A model generated the notes under the pieces. It was given only the letters and a program-made list of their open reading frames with translations, did no database searches and was not told the DNA's origin. 64,000 bases of DNA from Burkholderiales bacterium (GTDB lineage: Bacteria; Pseudomonadota; Gammaproteobacteria; Burkholderiales; SG8-41). The translations under genes and the position numbers were made by a program. This document shows, piece by piece, positions 53,638-62,169 of this stretch; position 1 is the first letter of the stretch, and every line of letters starts with the position of its first letter. The stretch covers positions 62,001 through 126,000 of the forward strand of contig JAHCAI010000011.1 in assembly GCA_019634975.1 (NCBI GenBank), read 5' to 3'.

Positions 53638-54618
53638 TTACTCGGTCTTGATGTTGTTGTCGCGGATCGCCTTGGCAAAGCGGTCGGTTTCGTTTTTCAC
53701 GAAGTTGCGGAAGTCCGCGGGGTCCTTGCTGGTGATCGCAGCCACGCCGCTGTCACCGAGCTTTTTGAGGACCTCCGGATTCTTCATCGAGGCCTGGCCG
53801 ACCTTGAACAGGGTATTTACGACATTGGCCGGCGTGCCCTTGGGCACGAAAATGCCCTGCCAGGAGCCCACCACCATGTCAAAACCCTGCTCGCGCATCG
53901 TCGGTGCCTCGGGCATCGCCGAACTGCGCTCGGGCGCGATGATGCCGAGCATGCGCAGCCGGCCCTGCTTGGCGAAGTTGACGGTCGAACTGAAGGTTGC
54001 CATCAGCCACTGCACCTCGTTGCCGAGCAAGCCGATCGTGGCGGGACCCGCGCCGCCCTTGTAGGGGATCATCGTCGCCTGGGTGCCTGACATGTTGAGG
54101 AACATCAGGGCTTCCAGCGTGTTGGCGCTGCTCGGCGCGGCGGCACCGTAGTTGAGCTTGCCGGGATTGGCCTTCATGTGCGCCACGAGTTCCTTGACCG
54201 TCCTCGCCGGCACCGAGGGGTGCGAGACCAGGCTGCCGGGGACATCGACAACCTGGGTGACCGGGATCAGGTCGACCAGCGGCTTGTACTGGAACTTGGT
54301 GTAGTAGACCGGGTTGATCGCCATCGTGCCGACATTGCCGAGCAGGATGTTGTAGCCGTCGGGCGTGGCGCGCGCGGCCGTCTCGACGCCGATGTTGCCC
54401 GAGGCGCCGGGGCGGTTGTCGACCACCACGGTCTGCTTCAGCAGGTCTGCCATCGCCGGCTGGATGATGCGGCCGACAAAATCGGAGGCACCGCCGGGGG
54501 CGAAGGGCACGATCATGCGGATCGGACGGTTGGGGTAGCCCTCCGCGCTGAGTGCGGGGGCGCAGACCACCATCGACAGTGCGGTGGTCATGGCGAGGCG
54601 TTTCAGGTCGAACTTCAT
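53638..54618 (-). CDS. Bug/TctC-family periplasmic solute-binding protein
   Basis: A 326-residue Bug protein. Its signal peptide ends near ALSAEG. The mature part shows YPNRPIRMIVPFAPGGASD, VVVDNRPGASGNIG, GAAAPSSANTLEALMF, IPYKGGAGPATIGLLGNEV and a closing FAKAIRDNNIKTE. A strong AAAGGAGAG precedes the ATG, in a 37-bp AT-rich gap that could also hold a promoter. Lying inside the operon of oxidoreductases, it probably captures the substrate of that pathway. No membrane partners are present. Confidence 0.92.
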   Translation of the reverse strand: MKFDLKRLAMTTALSMVVCAPALSAEGYPNRPIRMIVPFAPGGASDFVGRIIQPAMADLLKQTVVVDNRPGASGNIGVETAARATPDGYNILLGNVGTMAINPVYYTKFQYKPLVDLIPVTQVVDVPGSLVSHPSVPARTVKELVAHMKANPGKLNYGAAAPSSANTLEALMFLNMSGTQATMIPYKGGAGPATIGLLGNEVQWLMATFSSTVNFAKQGRLRMLGIIAPERSSAMPEAPTMREQGFDMVVGSWQGIFVPKGTPANVVNTLFKVGQASMKNPEVLKKLGDSGVAAITSKDPADFRNFVKNETDRFAKAIRDNNIKTE

Positions 54619-54655
54619 GATGTTCTCTCCTTTGGTTTATAAGTATATGTTTTTA

Positions 54656-55765
54656 TTATACTTTTTCATCGCCGGGCGCGATGGGCAGTGACACCGGCCG
54701 TTTCAGCTTCGCCGACAGGTCGATGGCCTTGGTCAGCATCAGGCGATTATGGCCTTCTGCTGCCGTGGCGTGCTGCGTCGGAACACCCAGCGACACGCGA
54801 TTCAACCACGAATTGGTCTCCTCGCGCATCGGCCCGCGCAACTCGCCCAGCGCCATGTCGCCGACGGGATAGCTGGTCAGGAAATCGACGTGGCGGCGCT
54901 TGTCCGGGGCATAACCCTCGCTCTGGATCAGGTTGGTCGCCAGCACGATGTCGCGGTGGGTGTCGTCGATGGTCAGCACGCCCTCGGTGCCGACCGCGCC
55001 GACTTCGAGGCTGTACACCGCGCCGGGCCAGATCTCGGGCAGCGCCCAGGAAATGACGCCGTGGTAGATCGCGCCGTCGTCGAAGCTGATGGTGTAGCCG
55101 GTGCCGTCGACACCCTGCCAGGTCGGGCCCAGCGCCTTGTTGACCGAGCGCGCATAGACCTCCACCGGCTTCTTGGCCTCCATCAGCCACATCACGACGT
55201 CCAGCGCATGGGTGCCGGAAATCACCATCGGCGTCACCTCCGCGCGATTGTCGCTGCGCTTGTAGTTGTCGATGGCGACCAGGCGGTTCATGAAGGCGCG
55301 CGAAGTGACCATCGTCACGTCGCCCAGCGAGCCGGTGCGCACCTTTTCCTTGGCCACCAGCCAGCGGCGGCGGAAACGCTGGGTGTAGCCGATGACGGCG
55401 TCGGCGCCGTTTTTCTCGATCGCGGCCAGCGTCTGCGCCGATTCGCCGAGGTCGGTGGCCAGCGGCTTCTCGATCAGCATCGGCAGCTTGCGCTCGGCGG
55501 CCATGATCACCGGATCGACATGCAGGTGCTCATCGGTGCACACCGCGACCGCGTTGACCTCGGGCCGCGCCAGCAGCTCGCGGAAATCGGTGGTGACAAA
55601 ATCGCCGCCGCATTTTTCGCGCACGATTTCGCCGCGCTCGGGATTGATTTCGGCGATGCCGATCCAGCCCACCTCGGGATGGCGGGCAGCGAGTTCGGCG
55701 CGGATCAGTCCGACGCGGCCGGCGCCGATGATGGCGAGACCGATTTTCTTGGGATTCTTCTTCAT
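54656..55765 (-). CDS. Gfo/Idh/MocA-family oxidoreductase 3 (DDTHRD subgroup)
   Basis: A 369-residue oxidoreductase with the Rossmann motif GAGRVG near residue 14 and the EKP motif in LIEKPLATDLGES. It has a GYTQRF segment and SGTHALDVVMW with a probable catalytic His/Asp. It shares the GYxQR and IxDDTHRD motifs with oxidoreductase 4 upstream, not with 1 and 2, so the operon holds two pairs. The unusual KKNPKKIG N-terminus precedes the first beta strand. The gap to oxidoreductase 4 contains a dispersed repeat. Confidence 0.9.
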   Translation of the reverse strand: MKKNPKKIGLAIIGAGRVGLIRAELAARHPEVGWIGIAEINPERGEIVREKCGGDFVTTDFRELLARPEVNAVAVCTDEHLHVDPVIMAAERKLPMLIEKPLATDLGESAQTLAAIEKNGADAVIGYTQRFRRRWLVAKEKVRTGSLGDVTMVTSRAFMNRLVAIDNYKRSDNRAEVTPMVISGTHALDVVMWLMEAKKPVEVYARSVNKALGPTWQGVDGTGYTISFDDGAIYHGVISWALPEIWPGAVYSLEVGAVGTEGVLTIDDTHRDIVLATNLIQSEGYAPDKRRHVDFLTSYPVGDMALGELRGPMREETNSWLNRVSLGVPTQHATAAEGHNRLMLTKAIDLSAKLKRPVSLPIAPGDEKV

Positions 55766-55774
55766 GATGGTTTC

Positions 55775-55925
55775 CAGGGCAAAGTCAAAAACTGGCCACA
55801 GAGAACACAGAGAGCGCAGAGAACTTCAAAATCAATTCACAGGATGGGCAGGATGTACAGGATAAGTGCATTCCCGCTTTGTTTTTTCTCTGTGTCCTCT
55901 GTGAACTCTGTGGCTAAAAGGTTTT
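55775..55925. repeat. dispersed CACAGAG inverted repeat element
   Basis: An element of about 120-150 bp between two oxidoreductase genes. The left part carries CCACAGAGAACACAGAGAGC (from 55796) and the right part the imperfect complement TTTCTCTGTGTCCTCTGTG and CTCTGTGG (to ~55913). The centre has short tandem CAGGATG units (CACAGGATGGGCAGGATG, 55839-55856). The outer bases (AAAAC, AAGGTTTT) extend the dyad loosely. It resembles a type of short non-coding repeat seen dispersed in proteobacterial genomes. It has no coding capacity. Confidence 0.75.
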
Positions 55926-55932
55926 AAGGTTT

Positions 55933-57003
55933 TCAGCGGCTCACCGCAGCCACGGCAGGCCGCGATTCGGGCAGCGGCAGGTTGACCGGCTCGTTGCGCT
56001 CGGCCGAGAGGTCGGCAGCGATGTAGACCTCCATCACCTTGCGCGCCTCCTCGGCGGTGACCAGCACCGGGCGGTCGCAGGCAACCGCCTCGATGAAGTG
56101 CACCGTTTCGGCGTGCATCGGGCCGGCGAAGGCGTGGTCGACGCGTTCGCCCGGCATTGAGGACATCGGCAGCTGCATGCCGCTTTTCATCGTGTTGAGG
56201 ATCACGTCGCGGTGGGTGTCGTCGCAGATCACCGCGCCGTCGGTGCCGATCATCTCGATCCAGGTCGAGCAGGCATTGGGATAGCCCGGCGGCAGGCTCC
56301 AGCCGGCACCGATGACGAAGGACATGCCGCTGTCCATGGTCACGGTGATCCACTGGGTGTCGGGCACATCGGCCCCGCTGTTGGCCTTCATCGCGCCGTA
56401 GTTCAGCTGCGAATAGACCCGGATCGGCCTGGCCGGCGCCAGGCACCAGAGGATGAAATCGAGATCGTGGGTCGCTTCCATTGCAGCCGGCGACAGCTTG
56501 CTGCGGCCGGTGATCTTGGCGCCGAGGCTGCGCTGGATATGGCGCGACACCAGCGCGCTGACCGGCTTGCCGATGAGCCCGGTATCTATGCATTTCTTGA
56601 CGTAGGCGTACTTCGGGTTGTAGCGCTGCGAGTAGCCGATCGTGAACTTGACGCCCTTGCGGCGGGCGATCGCGATCAGTTCGTCGGCCTCGTGAAGTTC
56701 GACCGCGATCGGCTTTTCCATGAACACATGCAGCCCGGCTTCAAGGCAGTCCCGCGCCATGGGGTAGTGCAGCTTTTCCGGGGTCGCCGAAATCATCACC
56801 GCGTCGAGATCCTTGATTTCGAGCAGCTTGCGGTAATCGTCGCTGGCGGTCCTGGCGTTGCAGGATTTCGCCACCTCGGCGAGACGCTCGGGCCGGGTTT
56901 CGACGATATGCAGGTCCTTGACGGCCGGATTGATGGCACAGGTGTCGGCACGGATGCCGCCGCACCAGCCGGTGCCGATGATGCCTACGTTGATCTGCCT
57001 CAC
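55933..57003 (-). CDS. Gfo/Idh/MocA-family oxidoreductase 4 (DDTHRD subgroup)
   Basis: A 356-residue oxidoreductase. It has the Rossmann motif GTGWCG, the EKP motif in FMEKPIAVELHEADEL, GYSQRYNPKYAYVKK and EATHDLDFILW. VICDDTHRD matches oxidoreductase 3. The GTG at 57003, nine bases after AGGAG, gives the normal N-terminus (RQINVGIIG); a longer upstream frame lacks family similarity. It is the promoter-proximal gene of the minus-strand operon and divergent from the LysR gene. Substrate unknown. Confidence 0.9.
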   Translation of the reverse strand: MRQINVGIIGTGWCGGIRADTCAINPAVKDLHIVETRPERLAEVAKSCNARTASDDYRKLLEIKDLDAVMISATPEKLHYPMARDCLEAGLHVFMEKPIAVELHEADELIAIARRKGVKFTIGYSQRYNPKYAYVKKCIDTGLIGKPVSALVSRHIQRSLGAKITGRSKLSPAAMEATHDLDFILWCLAPARPIRVYSQLNYGAMKANSGADVPDTQWITVTMDSGMSFVIGAGWSLPPGYPNACSTWIEMIGTDGAVICDDTHRDVILNTMKSGMQLPMSSMPGERVDHAFAGPMHAETVHFIEAVACDRPVLVTAEEARKVMEVYIAADLSAERNEPVNLPLPESRPAVAAVSR

Positions 57004-57093
57004 TTGCGGAATCTCCTGTGGGTTGGCTGGCCGTGCGGCAGGGCGCACGCGCGACGAGGCCTGAATGTTAACGACGGCGGCACTTCGCGACAA

Positions 57094-57125
57094 ATACCGA
57101 TTCGAAAACCGTGACATACCGTTTT
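57094..57125. promoter_or_regulatory. candidate LysR operator between the divergent catabolic operons
   Basis: In the 267-bp divergent gap there are two direct copies of ATACCG (57094-57099 and 57116-57121), exactly 22 bp apart, and an inverted repeat AAAAC-N11-GTTTT (57105-57125). Spacing of two helical turns and N11 arms fit LysR-type boxes. A second long-range dyad, CTGCGG (57138-57143) with CCGCAG (57169-57174), surrounds an AAAAATTTTTT patch. Confidence 0.45.
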
Positions 57126-57270
57126 GGCATGGCTAAACTGCGGAGCGTCATCCGAAAAATTTTTTGCGCCGCAGCATGATCATCTATGAAAATGGCCGGG
57201 TAGAGGCCCTGCCGGCGTCCCGGACAAACATGCCGCTTTGTTATCTCATGTTGCCCCGGGCTGCCTGAGC

Positions 57271-58248
57271 ATGGACCTGCGCGGCATCCGCTATTTCGTG
57301 CAAATCGCCGAGCTTGGCAGCATCACGCGCGCGGCCCAGCACCTGCGCGTGGCGCAGCCGGCGCTTTCAAGGCATGTGCACGCGCTGGAGGAGGAACTCG
57401 GGGTGGCGCTGCTGGTGCGGCTGCCGCGGGGCGTGCGCCTGACCACGGCGGGACGGCAGCTTTTGGACCACTGCCAGCGCATCCTGCGCGAACTGGGGCG
57501 TGCGCAGGACGAGTTGCGCAGCGGCAGGACCGCGGCCCAGGGGCGCGTCATCCTCGGTGTATCCCCGACCACCGGGCCGCTGCTGCTGCCGGGGGTGGTC
57601 GAGCGCATGCGCCGGCAGTGTCCGCAGATCAGCCTCAAGGTTGTCGACGGCTTCAGCAACCAGCTCTACGACTGGCTGCAGGCGGGACGGGCGGATGTCG
57701 CGGTGCTGACCAATCCGGTCAGCTCCCGCACGGTCAAGATGACGCCGCTGATTTCGGAGCCGATCGTGGTATTCGCCCGGGCGCAGGCCCGCGGCATGCC
57801 GCGGTTTCTCACGGCGGCCGAGCTCGCCCGCACGCCGGTCATCAGCACCGAGGCGATCAGGCTCATTGCCGACGAACAGCTGCAAAGGCAGCGGTCGCGG
57901 GTGCGTGTCGAGGCCGAGATCGATGCGGTCGAGGCCATCCGCCGGCTGGTGCTGCGCGGCACCGGCATGGCATTGATGCCGGTGTCGACATTCCATGATG
58001 ACGTGATCGCCGGAGCACTCACGGCCACGCCGGTTGCGGACGCGAACATCCATCGTATACTCGCGCTCGGCCTGCAGGCGGAGCGGAGGCCCTCGGCGGC
58101 AATTGACGAAGTGGCGCAGATCATGACCGCCGAAGTCCGCGCACTCGCCGAACACGGCGTGTTCAGCCTGCCGCAGTCCGCCAGGGCGGGGGCACCGAAC
58201 GCGCCGCAGCGGAAAAATACACGCAAACAGGAGAGGCAAGAGGCATGA
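57271..58248 (+). CDS. LysR-family transcriptional regulator of the catabolic operons
   Basis: A 325-residue LysR protein. The helix-turn-helix occupies residues ~2-60 (IRYFVQIAELGSITRAAQHLRVAQPALSRHVHALEEELG). The effector domain follows from ~90 (GRVILGVSPTTGPLLLP). Its C-terminus is a basic, probably flexible tail (RKNTRKQERQEA). The ATG at 57271 fits the family start. It is the first gene of the plus-strand operon, overlapping the amidohydrolase start by four bases (ATGA), and divergent from the oxidoreductase operon, so it is the natural regulator of both. Confidence 0.9.
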   Translation: MDLRGIRYFVQIAELGSITRAAQHLRVAQPALSRHVHALEEELGVALLVRLPRGVRLTTAGRQLLDHCQRILRELGRAQDELRSGRTAAQGRVILGVSPTTGPLLLPGVVERMRRQCPQISLKVVDGFSNQLYDWLQAGRADVAVLTNPVSSRTVKMTPLISEPIVVFARAQARGMPRFLTAAELARTPVISTEAIRLIADEQLQRQRSRVRVEAEIDAVEAIRRLVLRGTGMALMPVSTFHDDVIAGALTATPVADANIHRILALGLQAERRPSAAIDEVAQIMTAEVRALAEHGVFSLPQSARAGAPNAPQRKNTRKQERQEA

Positions 58249-59234
58249 AGCGCATCGACGTCCACAATCACGTCATTCCCGAGACCATTGTCAGGGCCAT
58301 GCAGGCCGATCCGGCCTACAACACCCGGATCGAAGGCGAGGGCCCGGACCGGGTGTTCATACGCGGCAAGGTGCGCTTTCCCTTCGAGGCCGAGTTTTAC
58401 GACGCCGAGGCCAAGCTCGAATCGATGGACCGCAAGAAAATCGACATCGCCTTCATCTCGCCCGGACCGCAGTGCTTTTTCTACAACCTCAGGGATGAAC
58501 TCGCGATCCAGACCGCGCGCATCGTCAACGACGGCGTGGCCCAGATGGCGGCCGCGAAGCCCGATCGCCTGCGCGGCATGGCGACGCTGCCGATGCAGCA
58601 TCCGGAAGCGGCGATCGCCGAGCTCGAGCGTGTGGTGAAGGAATACGGCTTTCGCGGCGTCGAGCTCGGCACCGCGATCGGCGAAGAGGAGCTGGCCGAT
58701 CCGAAATTCCGTCCGGTGCTGAAGCGCATCGAGCAGCTCAAGGTGACGGTCTTTGCCCACCCCAATACCCAGGGTTCGGCGGGGCGGCTCGATTGCTATT
58801 ACCTCACCAACCTGATCGGCAACCCGCTCGACACCACGATCATGGTCGGCAAGCTGATGTTCAGCGGTGCGCTCGACGAGCTGAAGGACCTGAGAATCCT
58901 GCTCGCCCACGGCGGCGGCTTCCTGCCCTACCAGATCGGCCGCTTCGTGCACGGCCACAAGGTGCGTCCCGACACCGCAGCGGTGACGAAATCCGATCCG
59001 CACGCGATGCTCAAGCGCTTCTGGTTCGATGCGCTGACCCACAGCCCGCAGGCGATCCGCCATCTCATCGACGTCGTCGGTTCGGAGAAAGTGGTGCTCG
59101 GCACCGACGCGCCCTTCGACATGGGCGAGATGGCGCCGGTGGACCGCGTCGAGATGACACCGGGGCTGACCGCCAAGGAGCGCGAGGACATTTTCTGCAG
59201 GGCCGCCACGGCGCTGTTCGACGGCAAAATCTGA
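58245..59234 (+). CDS. ACMSD-like amidohydrolase/decarboxylase
   Basis: A 329-residue amidohydrolase-2 family TIM-barrel protein related to aminocarboxymuconate-semialdehyde decarboxylase. The N-terminal metal motif is His7-x-His9 in IDVHNHVIP. A further His is in VFAHPNTQG, another in LLAHGGGFLPYQIGR, and the catalytic Asp in VLGTDAPFDMGE. These enzymes decarboxylate or hydrolyse ring-cleavage products or related acids with one divalent metal. In this operon, after likely oxygenation by the divergent monooxygenases, a role late in an aromatic or heterocyclic pathway is plausible, by inference. Confidence 0.88.
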   Translation: MKRIDVHNHVIPETIVRAMQADPAYNTRIEGEGPDRVFIRGKVRFPFEAEFYDAEAKLESMDRKKIDIAFISPGPQCFFYNLRDELAIQTARIVNDGVAQMAAAKPDRLRGMATLPMQHPEAAIAELERVVKEYGFRGVELGTAIGEEELADPKFRPVLKRIEQLKVTVFAHPNTQGSAGRLDCYYLTNLIGNPLDTTIMVGKLMFSGALDELKDLRILLAHGGGFLPYQIGRFVHGHKVRPDTAAVTKSDPHAMLKRFWFDALTHSPQAIRHLIDVVGSEKVVLGTDAPFDMGEMAPVDRVEMTPGLTAKEREDIFCRAATALFDGKI

Positions 59235-59241
59235 GCCGGCA

Positions 59242-60084
59242 ATGACGCAGGGCAGCTTCGTCCCGGGGCATCGCGGCCCCGCCTTCGTGGCAGGGGAGGT
59301 CGTCTGCTGCCTGTTCCAGGGCAGCCGCCTGCTGGTTGCGCGCGGTGCGGACGGGTTGCCTCAGCTGCCGCAGCTTGACGCTGCGGCCTGCGGACTGCCG
59401 CTGAAGTCGGCGCAGTACCTCGGCCGTCTCGAAGGCCGCCACTGTTACGGTCTGCATCTGCCGCCGCAGGCGAAGCTGCCGGGCGGGCTTGAGCTGCTGG
59501 GACTGCGGGCGCTGATCCTCGAGGGCAATGACCTGGCCTCGGCGCTGGCGGGGCAAGCCTTCCAGTTGCTGGAGTGGGAACGTACCCACCGTTTCTGCGG
59601 ATCCTGCGGCGCGCCGACCACGCCGCATGCTGCTGACCGCGCGGTGGAATGCGCGGAATGCCGCATCGTCTATTACCCGCGCATTTCGCCGGTGATGATG
59701 GCGCTGGTCCATCGCGGAAACGGCGCTTCAGGCGAGCTGCTGCTGACGCGCAAGCCGAACTATGCGCCGGGCCGCTACACCGTGGTCGCGGGTTTCGTCG
59801 AGGCCGGCGAATCGCTGGAGCAATGCCTCGCGCGCGAAGTGAAGGAGGAGGTCGGCGTCGACATCCGCGAACCGCGGTATTTCGGCAGCCAGCCCTGGCC
59901 GTTTCCGAATTCGCTGGTCATGGCGTTCAGCGCGGAATGGGCCGGCGGCGAGGTCGACCCGGATCCTGCTGAACTCGAGGACGCGCAGTGGTTTTCCATC
60001 GACGCGCTGCCGGAATTGCCCGAGCCGGTGCACATCTCACGCCAGCTGATCGACGACACGATCGCGCGCCTGCGCGGCAGTTAG
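59242..60084 (+). CDS. nudC: NAD(+) diphosphatase NudC
   Basis: A 280-residue Nudix hydrolase splitting NAD(H) to NMN(H) and AMP, also able to decap NAD-RNA. It has a zinc ribbon (FCGSCGAPTTPHAADRAVECAEC, with two CxxC pairs), the Nudix box GFVEAGESLEQCLAREVKEEVGV, and the NudC-specific SQPWPFPNSLM-like motif (SQPWPFPNSLVMAF). The N-terminal ~90 residues are variable as usual. It lies 7 bp after the amidohydrolase gene. Its presence inside a catabolic operon may be incidental. Confidence 0.94.
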   Translation: MTQGSFVPGHRGPAFVAGEVVCCLFQGSRLLVARGADGLPQLPQLDAAACGLPLKSAQYLGRLEGRHCYGLHLPPQAKLPGGLELLGLRALILEGNDLASALAGQAFQLLEWERTHRFCGSCGAPTTPHAADRAVECAECRIVYYPRISPVMMALVHRGNGASGELLLTRKPNYAPGRYTVVAGFVEAGESLEQCLAREVKEEVGVDIREPRYFGSQPWPFPNSLVMAFSAEWAGGEVDPDPAELEDAQWFSIDALPELPEPVHISRQLIDDTIARLRGS

Positions 60085-60196
60085 CACATCGTGGACCACG
60101 GCCGCCGCACGGGCTGCTGCATGCTAGGATGACTGCAGGAGGAGGTGACCGGCGGTCCACGCCGGCCCGGCCGTTGTTCAACACCAGCCAGCAGGG

Positions 60197-61045
60197 ATGC
60201 ACATGCCTTTCCATCGTTTCGAGGATTTCGAGAGCAATTACCTGACGCCGCATCTATCCACCGGCAAGGCACCGGTGATCGAAGGGCGCTATATCTATTT
60301 CTGCCTGCTTCACAAAAATGCGGGCACGGGGTCCGAACTGCATTACCACCCCAACGAACTGCTGATATTCCCGGTCCGGGGCAAGATCAATGCCATTGTC
60401 GGCAAGGACCGGCGGATCGTCAGACCCGGCACCTTTGTCCATGCGCCCGCCTACGCGCGGCACTCGATGAAGGCGACCGAGGACGGCAACCTGCAATACC
60501 TCTACATCAAGGACAAGACCTGGACCGTGGTCGGCCTGGCCGAGGACGAGGCTGTGCCGGACAAGGCAATGACCGTAGCCGAGGTCAACCGGAAATACAA
60601 CGTCGGCGACCGCGACAAGCACCAGAAGACCCAAGGCAGGTCACAGGCGATCATCGAGGGCCTGCCGGTCTGCTTCCATCCCATGCTCGACAGCCTCGAT
60701 GCGCCGGCGCGCTCCGGCCGCTGCGTGAACTGGATCGAAGGCGAGCGCCTGGCCTTCGGCCTGTTCGAGGTGCCTGCAGGTTATGCCGAACCGGAGAACG
60801 TTTCGGCGCACGAAATGTTCATTTACGTGTTGAGCGGGCGCATCGACGCGACTGCAGGCAGCGAGCATAAATCGATCGGCGCCGGCGACATCGTCCATGT
60901 CAATCGCGGAGACCGCCTGCGCATGCAGGTGCGCAAACACGCGCGCTACGCACTGGTCTCTTCGACCCCGTGGCTGGAAGACCGCATCGACAACATGACT
61001 CCGGAGGAAGCAGAGCAGGCACGGGTCAACATGAAACCGAATTAA
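60197..61045 (+). CDS. bicupin domain protein
   Basis: A 282-residue protein with two cupin modules. The first has ELHYHPNELLIFPVRGKINAIVG and PGTFVHAPAYARHS, giving a His-x-His, Glu and His metal set. The second has SAHEMFIYVLSGRIDATAG and IGAGDIVHVNRGDRLRM, which lacks a full metal set. This single-metal bicupin pattern is found in ring-cleaving dioxygenases, isomerases and binding proteins. The position between an ACMSD-like gene and a dehydrogenase makes a ring-cleavage or isomerase role plausible. Substrate unknown. The ATG at 60197 is close to a second one at 60203. Confidence 0.82.
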   Translation: MHMPFHRFEDFESNYLTPHLSTGKAPVIEGRYIYFCLLHKNAGTGSELHYHPNELLIFPVRGKINAIVGKDRRIVRPGTFVHAPAYARHSMKATEDGNLQYLYIKDKTWTVVGLAEDEAVPDKAMTVAEVNRKYNVGDRDKHQKTQGRSQAIIEGLPVCFHPMLDSLDAPARSGRCVNWIEGERLAFGLFEVPAGYAEPENVSAHEMFIYVLSGRIDATAGSEHKSIGAGDIVHVNRGDRLRMQVRKHARYALVSSTPWLEDRIDNMTPEEAEQARVNMKPN

Positions 61046-61159
61046 GCATCGATACCGTCCAAGAACAGGTCCCGCGCCGGATGTGCTGTCCGGTGCAGGG
61101 GCCGATCTCAGCAGCAAGGAACCATCGGCCGTACGTTTACCAACCAACGGAGAGGAACG

Positions 61160-62155
61160 ATGAAAAACTTGTTTAAAATCAATAAGTTATATATTTCACT
61201 CGGTATTGCCGGCGTCTTGCTCGGCGGCGCAGTCCAGGCCCAGGGCTGGAAACCCGACCGGCACGTCGAACTGATCGTGCCGGCCGGCGCGGGAGGTTCG
61301 CTGGATCACGTCGGCCGCACCTTCCAGAAACTGTGGGACGACCTGAAGCTGGTGCCGTCATCCAGCGCCGTGGTCAACCGTTCGGGCGGCGGCCACGCGG
61401 TTGCCTACAATTTCCTCAACCAGCAGTCCGGCAATCCGCATTTCCTGAGCATCACGTCATCGACCCTGCACACCAGCCACATCAACGGCCGGCTCAAGCT
61501 GTCTTTCCGGGATTTCACTCCGCAGGCGGTGATGCTGACCGAATACATCGCTTTTGCAGTGCGCCCCGATTCGCCATTGAAGACCGGCAAGGACCTGATC
61601 GAGGCGCTGCGCAAGGATCCCGCCAGTCTGAGCCTCGCGCTCAGCAGCGCGCTCGGCGGTACGCACCATATTTCCTTCGGCCTGCCGCTGATGTCGGGAA
61701 AGGTGGACATCAAGAAAGCCAAAATGATTGCCTTCAACTCCACCGGTGAAGCGATAACCGCGCTCCTCGGCGGCCATGTCGACGTGCTGTCGGGCGGGGC
61801 TGTGCAGATCGCGCCGCACGTGGCCAGCGGCAAGATGCGTCTGCTGGCGATTTCGGCCCCGCAACGCGTTGCCGGTGCGCTGGCTGACGGCCCGACCTGG
61901 CCCGAACTCGGGTATAAAGGCGTCTTTGAAAACTGGCGCGGTGTCATAAGCCCCGGGAAAATCACGCCGGAACAGACGGCATACTGGGATGGCGTGTTCA
62001 GCAGGATCGCAAACAGCCCCGATTTCAAGGCGATGGCGGAAAAGAACCAGTGGGTCATCAATTACAAGAACTCCGCTGAAACGCGCAGGTTCTTCGAGTC
62101 GGAGTATGCCGAACTCAAGGAAGTCATGGATTTTCTCGGCCTTTCCAAGCAATAA
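61160..62155 (+). CDS. Bug/TctC-family periplasmic solute-binding protein (divergent member)
   Basis: A 331-residue binding protein with a signal peptide cut near AVQAQG. The N-terminal block WKPDRHVELIVPAGAGGSLD is a less usual version of the Bug opening, and VVNRSGGGHAVAY replaces the VVDNRPGAGG loop. Later segments include SALGGTHHISFGLPLM and FNSTGEAITALLGGHVDVL. The AT-rich start of the gene contrasts with the rest. It is followed by the dehydrogenase gene 14 bp on. The changed loops suggest a ligand different from the two intact Bug proteins to the left. Confidence 0.88.
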   Translation: MKNLFKINKLYISLGIAGVLLGGAVQAQGWKPDRHVELIVPAGAGGSLDHVGRTFQKLWDDLKLVPSSSAVVNRSGGGHAVAYNFLNQQSGNPHFLSITSSTLHTSHINGRLKLSFRDFTPQAVMLTEYIAFAVRPDSPLKTGKDLIEALRKDPASLSLALSSALGGTHHISFGLPLMSGKVDIKKAKMIAFNSTGEAITALLGGHVDVLSGGAVQIAPHVASGKMRLLAISAPQRVAGALADGPTWPELGYKGVFENWRGVISPGKITPEQTAYWDGVFSRIANSPDFKAMAEKNQWVINYKNSAETRRFFESEYAELKEVMDFLGLSKQ

Positions 62156-62169
62156 GGGGAGCAGCAATC

